The notes: generated by a model from the sequence alone, not told the origin. Shown: positions 1 to 6,226, counted from the stretch's first letter. The stretch is 13,758 nt of DNA from Brumimicrobium sp964346075 (GCA_964346075.1 CAYFTH010000083.1:1-13758), one strand, 5' to 3'. Program-made: numbers and translations.

Positions 1-515
1 GGATCTGATTTCAGCTTCATTTTCGTCTCCAAATAAGTGATCAACGCCGCTTCATCGTATTCCGCATACGGATTATGAGGCTGTAGCATGGCAGCTTTCA
101 TGAGATTTGAAGGAATTCTCGGTAAACCTGAGGTGTGATTGGCGAGCATTTTATAGGTAATGGGCTGCTCGACTTTCCAATTGATATCAAGGTCTTGCTG
201 AATGGTGTCCGTAATTTTTAGGAGTCCCTGACGTTCCGCTTTAACTAATAAAAATGAGGTAAATACCTTACTGATGGAACCGATTTCAAAGATGGATGAT
301 GCATTATCCAATTCGTTCCACTGTTTGTCCTTTTCAAATCCAAAAGTTACACGTTCATCTCCGTCGATGATGCCAATGGCAAACTGAACACCTTCTGGAA
401 AAGATTTTTCAGCGAGTTGTGTCGCGGTAAAATGATCGAGAGAATCTTTCTGAGCCCATGTTGCTGAAGAGATAACGATACCAAGTAAGAAGAAAAAGAT
501 AATTTTAAAGCGCAT
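1..515 (-). CDS. Serine beta-lactamase family hydrolase (N-terminal 171 residues; truncated by window edge)
   Basis: The reading frame opens at an ATG at 515 and runs off the left edge without a stop, giving about 171 residues. Residues 1-22 look like a Sec signal peptide (charged MRFK, hydrophobic IIFFFLLGIVI, then a small-residue end at ATWAQ), so the product is probably exported to the periplasm or anchored there. The sequence FEIGSISKVFTS holds an SxxK motif at S80-K83, where the nucleophilic serine and general-base lysine of the class C beta-lactamase/DD-peptidase fold sit. The segment ANHTSGLPR around residue 133 is another hallmark of this family. The YxN and KTG-like motifs would lie beyond the edge. 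The family includes beta-lactamases, peptidases and esterases, so the substrate cannot be named. A TAATTTTG box lies about 31 nt upstream. Family assignment is firm; function is open. Confidence 0.88.
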   Translation of the reverse strand, partial: MRFKIIFFFLLGIVISSATWAQKDSLDHFTATQLAEKSFPEGVQFAIGIIDGDERVTFGFEKDKQWNELDNASSIFEIGSISKVFTSFLLVKAERQGLLKITDTIQQDLDINWKVEQPITYKMLANHTSGLPRIPSNLMKAAMLQPHNPYAEYDEAALITYLETKMKLKSD

Positions 516-545
516 AAATCTTGTTTATAGATTATAGGTCTTGTA

Positions 546-553
546 CAAAATTA
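546..553 (-). promoter_or_regulatory. Bacteroidota-type -7 box for the beta-lactamase-family gene
   Basis: Read on the minus strand this is TAATTTTG, an exact match to the Bacteroidota -7 consensus TAnnTTTG. It lies 31 nt upstream of the ATG at 515, a normal distance for a short leader. I could not find a convincing TTG/TTTG -33 box at the usual spacing, so this rests on one element. Confidence 0.4.
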
Positions 554-769
554 ATCAAAATCATAGACTCATTCCTTTCGATGGTTGCTATTCATTGGGT
601 TACTGGCATTGCAGAATGCTCAGTTTTGGCCAAGCGTTGTCAGAAAAACAATATGGCGCGGTTAAACTAGTTGCATCTGACAGTTCTGATTTACGATACA
701 TTTCGATGATCGGAATGCTGCAAACGAATAATCACTGAGCGGTAGAATCGATCCATTTTCGGAGGAAAA

Positions 770-844
770 ATGAATACCGTTTGCTTGACCAAAAATATTT
801 CGAGATCCGTAACCTTTATTACAAGCTGTAATTTTACTTTTTAA
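770..844 (+). CDS. Putative 24-aa leader peptide upstream of cydA
   Basis: GGAGG at 761-765 sits 4 nt before an ATG at 770. The frame then runs 24 codons to TAA at 842-844, encoding a peptide starting MNTVCLTKNIS and ending in SCNFTF. The Shine-Dalgarno site is much stronger than those before most genes here, which is why I list so short a frame. The stop lies 23 nt before the cydA ATG, and the last codons overlap the left arm of the 826-864 inverted repeat. If transcribed with cydA, its translation could affect folding of the cydA start region. If cydA is transcribed from the -7 box at 845-852, the ORF is not on the cydA transcript at all. There is no homology evidence, and chance is possible. 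Confidence 0.25.
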   Translation: MNTVCLTKNISRSVTFITSCNFTF

Positions 845-864
845 TAATTTTGTAGAAATTACAG
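826..864. promoter_or_regulatory. 9-bp inverted repeat with internal -7 box just upstream of cydA
   Basis: CTGTAATTT (826-834) and AAATTACAG (856-864) are perfect inverted copies separated by 21 nt. The right arm ends 3 nt before the cydA ATG at 868. Between the arms lies TAATTTTG (845-852), an exact TAnnTTTG -7 box. The layout fits a dimeric-regulator operator or loop around the core promoter. In RNA it could instead form a stem sequestering the cydA start; G-U pairs could add one pair at each end. I could not find a clear -33 box. Confidence 0.45.
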
Positions 865-867
865 TCC

Positions 868-2247
868 ATGGATGTAGAAATTCTCTCCCGAATACAGTTT
901 GCTTTTACAGTAGCTTTCCACTATATCTATCCACCGTTAAGCATTGGACTTGGTTTGATCATGGTGGTTTTTGAGAGCATTTATTTGCGCACCAAAAAGA
1001 AAGAATATGAAGTCCTGGCAAAATTCTGGACAAAAATATTTGCCATCACGTTCGGTATTGGAGTGGTCACGGGTATAGTCATGGAATTTGAGTTTGGCAC
1101 GAATTGGGCTACTTACTCGCGTTATGTGGGAGATATTTTCGGCAGCGCCCTTGCAGCAGAGGGTATCTTCGCTTTTGCGCTCGAAAGTAGTGCCTTAGGT
1201 ATTCTGCTTTTCGGATGGAATAGGGTTAAACCTTGGGTGCATTTAGTGGCGACGTGGGCTGTCTTCCTCGGATCTTTGTTTTCCGCCGTTTGGATTGTTG
1301 TGGCTAATTCCTGGCAACAGACGCCCGCAGGCTATCACATTGTGGGAGAAGGCATGCAGGCCAGAGCTGAAATCGTTGATTTTTGGGCGATGGTATTTAA
1401 TCCTTCTGCTATGGATCGTCTTACCCATGTTTGGCTCGGTGCTTTTCTGTCCGGAACATTTTTGATTCTAAGTGTGCACGCCTATTACATTGTCAAAGGA
1501 AGGTATGTAGCGATTTCAAAAAAAGCGTTTAAAATCACACTTATAGTCGCTTCAATCGCTGCTTTGTCTCAGTTGTTTTCTGGACACAGTTCTGCTGATG
1601 GCGTATCGGAAAATCAGCCTGCAAAATTAGCGGCGATGGAAGGGCATTTTGAAGAAAGTGCTCCTGCTGACCTCTATGTTATGGGCTGGGTAGATAAAGA
1701 AAACCAATCTACTTCGGGAATAAAAGTGCCTGGAGGGTTATCCTTTTTAATTGATCAGGATTTTGAAACACCGGTAAAAGGATTGAATGCATTCCCCGAA
1801 GATGAGCAGCCATCGCAGGTGAATGCCGTTTTCCAATTTTATCACTTGATGATCGCCATTGGTCTTTTTCTGATTGCATTGACTTTATATGCGTTGCTGC
1901 AATGGAAACGCGGAAAGCTGTTTGATAAAAAATGGTTGATGTGGACTTTTGTTTTTGCAGCCTTGTTACCGCAATTGGCCAATCAGTTTGGCTGGTTTAC
2001 GGCGGAAATGGGGAGACAACCGTGGGTCGTTTACGGTTTATTAAGAACTTCTGATGCGTTGTCCAAAAGCGTGCAAGCCAATCAAGTATTATTTTCACTT
2101 ATTCTGTTTTTCCTCGTATACCTCATACTCTTTCTTCTGTTCCTTTATTTGATGAACAAGAAGATAAAAAAAGGACCGAGTGATGAGATAGAATCCGATG
2201 ATGGGATATTAAATCAAGAGATAACAGAAGCAATTTCAAAAAAATAA
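868..2247 (+). CDS. cydA: Cytochrome bd quinol oxidase subunit I
   Basis: CydA oxidises quinol and holds the hemes of cytochrome bd, which reduces O2 to water in the inner membrane with high oxygen affinity. The 459-aa product is strongly hydrophobic with about nine membrane segments. Key residues are visible: H18 (equivalent to E. coli H19, heme ligand), E98 and E106 in the AEGIFAFALES segment (proton/heme d region), H187 in THVWLGAF, K253 and E258 in QPAKLAAMEG (Q-loop quinol site), and M381 followed by GRQPW at 382-386. The Q-loop between KLAAMEG and the next membrane helix is short, as in Bacillus-type CydA; the E. coli protein is about 520 aa. The start is set by the N-terminal alignment; there is no clear Shine-Dalgarno site. 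cydB follows after 6 nt, and no cydDC assembly genes are in view. Confidence 0.97.
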   Translation: MDVEILSRIQFAFTVAFHYIYPPLSIGLGLIMVVFESIYLRTKKKEYEVLAKFWTKIFAITFGIGVVTGIVMEFEFGTNWATYSRYVGDIFGSALAAEGIFAFALESSALGILLFGWNRVKPWVHLVATWAVFLGSLFSAVWIVVANSWQQTPAGYHIVGEGMQARAEIVDFWAMVFNPSAMDRLTHVWLGAFLSGTFLILSVHAYYIVKGRYVAISKKAFKITLIVASIAALSQLFSGHSSADGVSENQPAKLAAMEGHFEESAPADLYVMGWVDKENQSTSGIKVPGGLSFLIDQDFETPVKGLNAFPEDEQPSQVNAVFQFYHLMIAIGLFLIALTLYALLQWKRGKLFDKKWLMWTFVFAALLPQLANQFGWFTAEMGRQPWVVYGLLRTSDALSKSVQANQVLFSLILFFLVYLILFLLFLYLMNKKIKKGPSDEIESDDGILNQEITEAISKK

Positions 2248-2253
2248 GGAGTA

Positions 2254-3291
2254 ATGGAGACACTTTTCGGAATTAATTATCCAACATGGTGGTTCTTAGT
2301 CGTAGGAGGTTTATTTTCAGGATACGCCATACTCGACGGTTTTGACTTTGGGGCAGGCGCGTGGCATATGTTTTTTAGAAAAGATTCAAGTCGTGAAACA
2401 GCACTGAAGGCGATTGATCCGACCTGGCATGGAAATGAAGTGTGGCTGGTGATCGGCGGCGGCACTTTATTTGCTGGCTTCCCTGTTTTTTATGGAACAT
2501 TGTTTTCTGCCATGTACACCCCTTTTATACTCTTTTTACTTTTTATCATTTTCAGGGGAATAGCAATCAAATTCAGAAATATGGAAGAGATGCGCTGGTG
2601 GCGAAGACTGTGGGATTGGAGCTATTCGATTTCCAGTATCATGCTCGCCTTTTTATTGGGGGTGGTTCTTGGCAATATCCTGAACGGTATGCCACTCGAC
2701 AAGCATCATGAATACGTGGGAAGCGGTTTCTTTGAATTTCTGAATCCCTTTTCCATACTTGTCGGAATTACTAGTTTGGCGCTTTTTATGATGCACGGAG
2801 CTATTTATCTCTTATTAAAAACCGAAGGGCGCGTATTTCAGCGACTCGAACGTTATTTATGGCGAGGACTGATCTTTTTTATCGTTGCTTATGTCATCAC
2901 TACGGGTTACGGCTTTTTCTACCTTGATCATCTGAGTAAGGTATTTCAGTCCAATCCAGTTTTATGGGCAGTTCCCTTCCTGGTATTTTTAAGTATCGCC
3001 AACGTGCCCCGACTTGCGAGTAAAAGGAAATTTAGATGGGCTTTTATTTTCTCCAGTATTACTATCGCTTTATTGTTGGTAATTGTAGCATTTGAATTAT
3101 ACCCGCGTCTACTTTTATCCAACACCGTCAATGAAAACAGCATTACCATTTACAATGCAGCAGCTTCTACCAAAACATTAAAAATAATGATGGGGTTTGT
3201 TGCTGTTGGAGGACCGCTGGTAGTTTTGTACAGTTACTTTGTGTATCGAACTTTTTGGGGCAAAGTGAAATCGGATAGTGAAGGATATTAA
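2254..3291 (+). CDS. cydB: Cytochrome bd quinol oxidase subunit II
   Basis: CydB is the second integral membrane subunit of cytochrome bd and is needed for heme insertion and stability of the complex. The 345-aa product has the family's N-terminal signatures: LDGFDFG at residues 27-33 and DPTWHGNEVWL at 56-66, then multiple hydrophobic helices through residue 335. Length is close to normal for the family (about 335-380 aa). The ATG lies 6 nt after the cydA stop, and AAGGAG overlapping the cydA stop codon provides a ribosome site, so the two are co-transcribed and probably coupled. No cydX-like small subunit ORF was recognised immediately downstream. Confidence 0.96.
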   Translation: METLFGINYPTWWFLVVGGLFSGYAILDGFDFGAGAWHMFFRKDSSRETALKAIDPTWHGNEVWLVIGGGTLFAGFPVFYGTLFSAMYTPFILFLLFIIFRGIAIKFRNMEEMRWWRRLWDWSYSISSIMLAFLLGVVLGNILNGMPLDKHHEYVGSGFFEFLNPFSILVGITSLALFMMHGAIYLLLKTEGRVFQRLERYLWRGLIFFIVAYVITTGYGFFYLDHLSKVFQSNPVLWAVPFLVFLSIANVPRLASKRKFRWAFIFSSITIALLLVIVAFELYPRLLLSNTVNENSITIYNAAASTKTLKIMMGFVAVGGPLVVLYSYFVYRTFWGKVKSDSEGY

Positions 3292-3308
3292 CCCGCTTTA
3301 TTCACGAA

Positions 3309-3344
3309 AGCACATAGTGAACTCTATGCATTTTATCGATGAAT
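3309..3344. repeat. Gapped direct repeat, copy 1 (AGCACAT ... TTATCGATGAAT)
   Basis: AGCACAT (3309-3315) and TTATCGATGAAT (3333-3344) recur as one uninterrupted string at 4020-4038, at the start of the PNPOx-fold gene. Here the two parts are separated by 17 nt. The copies bracket the PNPOx gene and the REP-like element. Origin is unknown; it may be a duplication scar or chance. Confidence 0.4.
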
Positions 3345-3415
3345 GTTCAAAGCCTCTTCTGGATAAACAGTTCTCCTTTTTATATCCACATTTAAACCAT
3401 TTTTCAAACAATTAC

Positions 3416-3472
3416 CGAGGCGCTGATCGAGGCGCTGATCGAGCGGAGCCGAGATCAAGCCTTAATCAAGCC
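3416..3472. repeat. REP-like GC-rich intergenic repeat with tandem 12-mer
   Basis: CGAGGCGCTGAT occurs twice in tandem (3416-3427, 3428-3439) and runs straight into CGAGCGGAGCCGAGATC (3440-3456). ATCAAGCC then occurs twice at 11-bp spacing (3454-3461, 3465-3472). The TCGAGCGGAG.CGAGA core resembles the short TCGAGCGnAGTCGAGA-type repeats scattered between genes in many marine Bacteroidota. GC content is far above the surrounding DNA. It lies between the convergent cydB and PNPOx-fold genes and may act in transcription termination or mRNA stability; there is no T-tract. Confidence 0.55.
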
Positions 3473-3477
3473 CAAAC

Positions 3478-4026
3478 TCACGGATTTAAGAACTCACCTT
3501 CCCAATCGTTTTCTTTTTCAAATAAAGCACGAATATGATTCGGTCTCTTCAACTGGAGGTACTCCATTTGTGATGGCACTAACTTTAACACACAAAAATG
3601 ATCTTCTTCCTCACTGTACTCCACATTGTCAGGATTTTTAATAGGTGTTCCTGGCGCTTCGATTGTAGTAAAGTCCTTCCTGGAATTACCCTGAATTTTA
3701 TTCCAGGACTGCTCAAACTCCTCACCATCTCGGATAATTTCCATTGTACCAGTAATTTTCACCTGCAGCAACTTCTTAGGATGATAAAACAATAAGCTTG
3801 CTTTTGGATTTGACTCAAAATGATTGATCTTATCGCTTCGTTCATCGGTGTAAATGAGTGGTTCAAATTTATCTGTCGTATCGCGCAACACGACAGTGCG
3901 TTGGTGCGGGAAGCCATCTGCTGAGCTGGCGAGTACAGGATATCTAAATGGATGTTTCTTTTTTAAGTAACCAAATTTTATTTCCTGTTTCAGATCGCTG
4001 AAGATTTTATCTAACATAGAGCACAT
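3478..4026 (-). CDS. Pyridoxamine 5'-phosphate oxidase-fold flavoprotein (PNPOx family)
   Basis: The 182-aa product matches the split-barrel FMN-binding PNPOx family. Recognisable parts are FPHQRTVVLR (39-48, first barrel strands with the phosphate-contacting arginines), IYTDERSDKINHFESNPKASLLFYHPKK (58-85) and LQVKITGTMEII (87-98). The C-terminus WEGEFLNP resembles the PdxH ending, but the usual arginine of the R-L-x-P motif is replaced by phenylalanine. It is therefore probably a general FMN-dependent oxidoreductase rather than true PdxH, which is also longer (about 215 aa). An alternative start is Met4 at 4017. The ORF at 4007-4225 overlaps its start by 20 nt, suggesting it is last in a three-gene minus-strand operon. 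Confidence 0.88.
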   Translation of the reverse strand: MCSMLDKIFSDLKQEIKFGYLKKKHPFRYPVLASSADGFPHQRTVVLRDTTDKFEPLIYTDERSDKINHFESNPKASLLFYHPKKLLQVKITGTMEIIRDGEEFEQSWNKIQGNSRKDFTTIEAPGTPIKNPDNVEYSEEEDHFCVLKLVPSQMEYLQLKRPNHIRALFEKENDWEGEFLNP

Positions 4027-4225
4027 TTATCGATGAATAGTATAGCCATTTGATCGTAGTCAATTCATTTATGATCAACTCATTGGTAAATAACTGAAGT
4101 TTTAAAAAGCTTTCATCTGCTGGTGTTGTTTTTGTTTGGTAACTAATGACCGATTCGAACGGAGCACTGGCAAAAGCCACTTGTCCGAAATTCACAAAAA
4201 ATGACTCACTATCCTTCAATATCAT
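4007..4225 (-). CDS. Small hypothetical protein (72 aa) bridging two overlapping genes
   Basis: This frame opens with ATG at 4225, overlapping the end of the upstream membrane-protein gene by 17 nt, and stops at 4007, 20 nt inside the PNPOx-fold gene. It fills what would otherwise be a 182-bp gap in a same-strand gene run. Double overlap is what a compact, translationally coupled operon would show. The product is soluble in character (no membrane segment), rich in S, T, F and L, with a C-terminal stretch FTNELIINELTTIKWLYYSS that could form a helix. I recognise no family. It could also be a fortuitous open frame, or the actual start could be a later GTG. Confidence 0.4.
   Translation of the reverse strand: MILKDSESFFVNFGQVAFASAPFESVISYQTKTTPADESFLKLQLFTNELIINELTTIKWLYYSSINVLYVR
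4020..4038. repeat. Gapped direct repeat, copy 2 (AGCACATTTATCGATGAAT)
   Basis: This 19-nt string matches 3309-3315 plus 3333-3344 exactly, without the 17-nt insert present there. It covers the start codon of the PNPOx-fold gene (CAT at 4024-4026 on the plus strand). Confidence 0.4.
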
Positions 4226-5105
4226 TCTTCTGGTATAAATTGAGAATCATTAATATGAACAACCCAAATAGGACAGCTCCAATAATCAATGCATTATTAA
4301 TGATACCAGTCGTAGAAAAAGACAACTTTATTAAAATCGTGGATATTATAAAACCTGAGTTTCTGATAATTTTAAAAAACGTATCGGAGTAAAAGAACGA
4401 GGATAAAAGCAATAACACATCGACGATGATCAAAACGGTAAAAAACTCATCAAAAAATATATTATTGAGACTTTTAAATGCTTCCGCACCATTTTTGCTA
4501 TCCGCAATCGTCATGTTCATCCAATTGAAAAACGTATAAAAAGCAAAAACCAATAACACAGGAACGAGCAACGTGGCAATCGTTTTTTTGAGTCCAATGA
4601 ACTGCTTAATTTTACTGTCTTCATTGTCGGGATTTTCTAATTCGCTCACATTTTTTTTGCTAATATTTTTGTAAAAAATATAAATGAGGAAAAATAAAAT
4701 TAACGAGGTCAAAATATCAAATGTAAATTGTAAGTCTCCTTTCAAATGAAACCAGTTTGACGATAACTCAAGATTCGAAATATCCTTGAAAATTCTACGA
4801 ATAACGATGAGCGTAATGATCTCATATTGTCTTCCAATGTATAGTGATATGGATTTGGTAAGGTAAAAAATTACTAAATACACCTCATAGACCAAAATAA
4901 ATGAGAAGGGCGTGTATATGGCAGCAATTGGATTATTGAATAAACTGGATGTAAGGTTGAGTACATCGTAATTGTTTAAAAAAATCAGTGCTAAATGCAA
5001 GAGATAGCTGACGATGGCTATGCTGAGAATTATTTTCTCTCCGTTCTTCTTAGAACGATCTGATAGAAAAAAATGAAATAACCCATTTAACAACCTCGAA
5101 ATCAT
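4209..5105 (-). CDS. Hypothetical polytopic membrane protein (298 aa)
   Basis: I do not recognise a named family. The protein is dominated by hydrophobic helices at roughly residues 24-43, 58-90, 127-146, 174-196, 215-240 and 271-291, with a weaker one near 252-262, so it is an inner-membrane protein with six to eight spans. A charged loop at 147-175 (SKKNVSELENPDNEDSKIKQ) separates the two halves. The segment GRQYEIITLIVIRRIFKDIS (91-110) places regularly spaced arginines in an amphipathic stretch; such patterns occur in channels, but that is not evidence of function. It is first in a minus-strand group with the 72-aa ORF and the PNPOx-fold gene, and divergent from the phzF-like gene. Codon pattern and AT content look native. 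Confidence 0.75.
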   Translation of the reverse strand: MISRLLNGLFHFFLSDRSKKNGEKIILSIAIVSYLLHLALIFLNNYDVLNLTSSLFNNPIAAIYTPFSFILVYEVYLVIFYLTKSISLYIGRQYEIITLIVIRRIFKDISNLELSSNWFHLKGDLQFTFDILTSLILFFLIYIFYKNISKKNVSELENPDNEDSKIKQFIGLKKTIATLLVPVLLVFAFYTFFNWMNMTIADSKNGAEAFKSLNNIFFDEFFTVLIIVDVLLLLSSFFYSDTFFKIIRNSGFIISTILIKLSFSTTGIINNALIIGAVLFGLFILMILNLYQKNDIEG

Positions 5106-5172
5106 TTTGATTTAATATTTAACTAAAGTACACACCATTATCTGTAAATCATCACTAATCTAACCAAATAGA

Positions 5173-5331
5173 ATCAAAGCGTATTTTTCGCTAGAAGATG
5201 CTTTGATCGAATTTTACTATTGTTCGCTGCGCAATTTGCATTGAAGAAGGTCTCACCAGCTATTTTTTGTTTAAAATCTCAATCTTTGATAATGAAACAG
5301 ATCAATCGCTAAGATGTTGTAGCGAATTTTT
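5173..5331. repeat. Inverted repeats and an imperfect direct repeat in the divergent region before the phzF-like gene
   Basis: ATCAAAGC (5173-5180) pairs perfectly with GCTTTGAT (5200-5207) across 19 nt. Further on, TCGCTA (5306-5311) pairs with TAGCGA (5320-5325) across 8 nt and is followed by ATTTTT. The two areas also resemble each other directly: TCGCTA-AGATG-CGAATTTT is shared between 5188-5215 and 5306-5330 with small gaps. The second hairpin plus T-run, 49 nt before the phzF-like ATG, has the outline of a weak intrinsic terminator in the leader. AT-rich sequence makes such matches easier by chance. Confidence 0.35.
5241..5269 (+). promoter_or_regulatory. Possible promoter for the phzF-like gene
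   Basis: TTG at 5241-5243 is followed after 17 nt by TATTTTTTG (5261-5269), which is a TAnnTTTG -7 box with one extra T. It would give a leader of about 100 nt containing the 5306-5331 hairpin. The extra base makes this weak. Confidence 0.25.
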
Positions 5332-5379
5332 ATACATTCATCCGTACATTGAATACTACAAAATTGAACTCATCCTTTT

Positions 5380-6174
5380 ATGCAAAAAATATATCAAGTT
5401 GACACATTTACTGCAACACCTTTTTCGGGGAATCCCGCCGGTGTCATGATCGCTGATGAACAAGTTACGTCAAAAAGAATGCAGCAGATCGCATCAGAAA
5501 TGAACGTCTCAGAAACGGCATTTCTCCTTCCTTTAGGTGCCAATCATTTTGAGATCCGATATTTTACGCCTACTCAGGAAATCCCGCTCTGTGGTCATGC
5601 TACCATAGCCAGCGCCCACATATTGTTTGAAAAAGGATTGGTAAACAAGCATCAGTCGATTCACTTGCGCGCTCAGGACACCATGCTTGATGTTCACGAA
5701 AAGAATAACCAGTTATTGATGAAATTCCCGCGATACGACATCACTCCAATAAACCCACCTGAGAATTTCGGGCAAATTGCAGGATTCGAACCCATCGCTT
5801 TTTATGCCAGCCAATACAATTGGAAAATAGCTTTGGCCGATTCACCAGAAACGGTAAAAAAGGTAGCGCCCGATATTCGCGCATTACAAAACTCGGGAAT
5901 TGATGCTTTAATGGTTACGGCTAAAGCTGATTCCGATCCATACGATTTTATCGTTCGATGTTTTGTGCCAGGTATGGGAATAGACGAAGATCCCGCCACA
6001 GGTTCTGCGCAATGTGCACTCGGCCCGTTGTGGTCTAAAAAGCTTCACAAAAATGAATTGAAAAGCATTCAGTGGTCCAAACGAAGAGGTGAGTTAAACG
6101 TTAACGTTTTTGATGATCACGTAATTATCAGGGGCCAGGCGTTAACGGTTTTTGAAATAGAGGCCCTCATCTAG
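5380..6174 (+). CDS. PhzF family isomerase/epimerase-like protein
   Basis: The 264-aa product spans the whole PhzF/diaminopimelate-epimerase-like fold, which has two similar halves and the active site between them. It opens with the signature QVDTFTATPFSGNPAGV (6-22). The catalytic glutamate is E45 in VSETAFL, at the same position as in PhzF. It continues with RYFTPTQEIPLCGHATIASAH (60-80), a conserved binding-site segment, and ends with DEDPATGSA (202-210), the anion-binding loop of the second half. Only phenazine-operon members are known to act in phenazine synthesis, and no phenazine genes are visible here, so the substrate is unknown. The enzyme is expected to be cytosolic and cofactor-free. 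It appears to be a single-gene unit, followed by a REP-like element. Confidence 0.93.
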   Translation: MQKIYQVDTFTATPFSGNPAGVMIADEQVTSKRMQQIASEMNVSETAFLLPLGANHFEIRYFTPTQEIPLCGHATIASAHILFEKGLVNKHQSIHLRAQDTMLDVHEKNNQLLMKFPRYDITPINPPENFGQIAGFEPIAFYASQYNWKIALADSPETVKKVAPDIRALQNSGIDALMVTAKADSDPYDFIVRCFVPGMGIDEDPATGSAQCALGPLWSKKLHKNELKSIQWSKRRGELNVNVFDDHVIIRGQALTVFEIEALI

Positions 6175-6189
6175 CCACCGACAAAACAG

Positions 6190-6226
6190 AGACTGCTGAG
6201 CTCAGCCGAAGTGAGTCGAAGTAGAG
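6190..6226. repeat. Second REP-like element with a 12-bp palindrome
   Basis: GCTGAGCTCAGC (6195-6206) is a perfect palindrome, followed by CGAAGTGAGTCGAAGTAGAG. Read on the minus strand, the CTACTTCGACT..CTTCGGCTGAGC pattern resembles the TTCGACTnCGCTCAG-type intergenic repeats common in Bacteroidota. It lies 16 nt after the phzF-like stop codon. It shares the GAG/CGA word style with the 3416-3456 element but is not a copy of it. Confidence 0.45.

Larger units (their letters stand above)
516..867. other. Intergenic region between divergent beta-lactamase-family gene and cydA
   Basis: This 352-bp stretch lies between divergently read genes and holds no full-size gene. From left to right it contains a minus-strand -7 box (546-553), a TTG-initiated 65-codon open frame (541-738) that may be a protein remnant, a 24-codon ORF with a strong Shine-Dalgarno site (770-844), and a 9-bp inverted repeat (826-834 and 856-864) with a plus-strand -7 box between its arms. 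No FNR-type TTGAT-N4-ATCAA site is visible, although an oxygen-responsive control might be expected for cydAB. Confidence 0.7.

Noticed and set aside
516..867. FNR-type site for oxygen control of cydAB
   Set aside because: No TTGAT-N4-ATCAA or close variant is present in the region.
1095..1109. Sigma-54-like TTGGCACG-N4 with GG-N10-GC spacing inside cydA
   Set aside because: It lies in conserved coding sequence (FGTNWA), the -12 side reads GGGCT rather than TTGC, and no gene start lies downstream.
3278..3538. 86-codon plus-strand frame after cydB
   Set aside because: It starts within cydB, runs through the REP-like repeats and into the opposite-strand PNPOx gene, and its product looks like translated repeat DNA.
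4209..4225. Programmed frameshift joining the 298-aa membrane protein to the 72-aa frame
   Set aside because: The overlap has an ordinary ATG and no slippery heptamer before the TAG stop; separate overlapping genes explain it more simply.
5267..5449. 60-codon frame overlapping the phzF-like start
   Set aside because: It runs out of frame into a strongly recognised gene and has no ribosome site or family resemblance.
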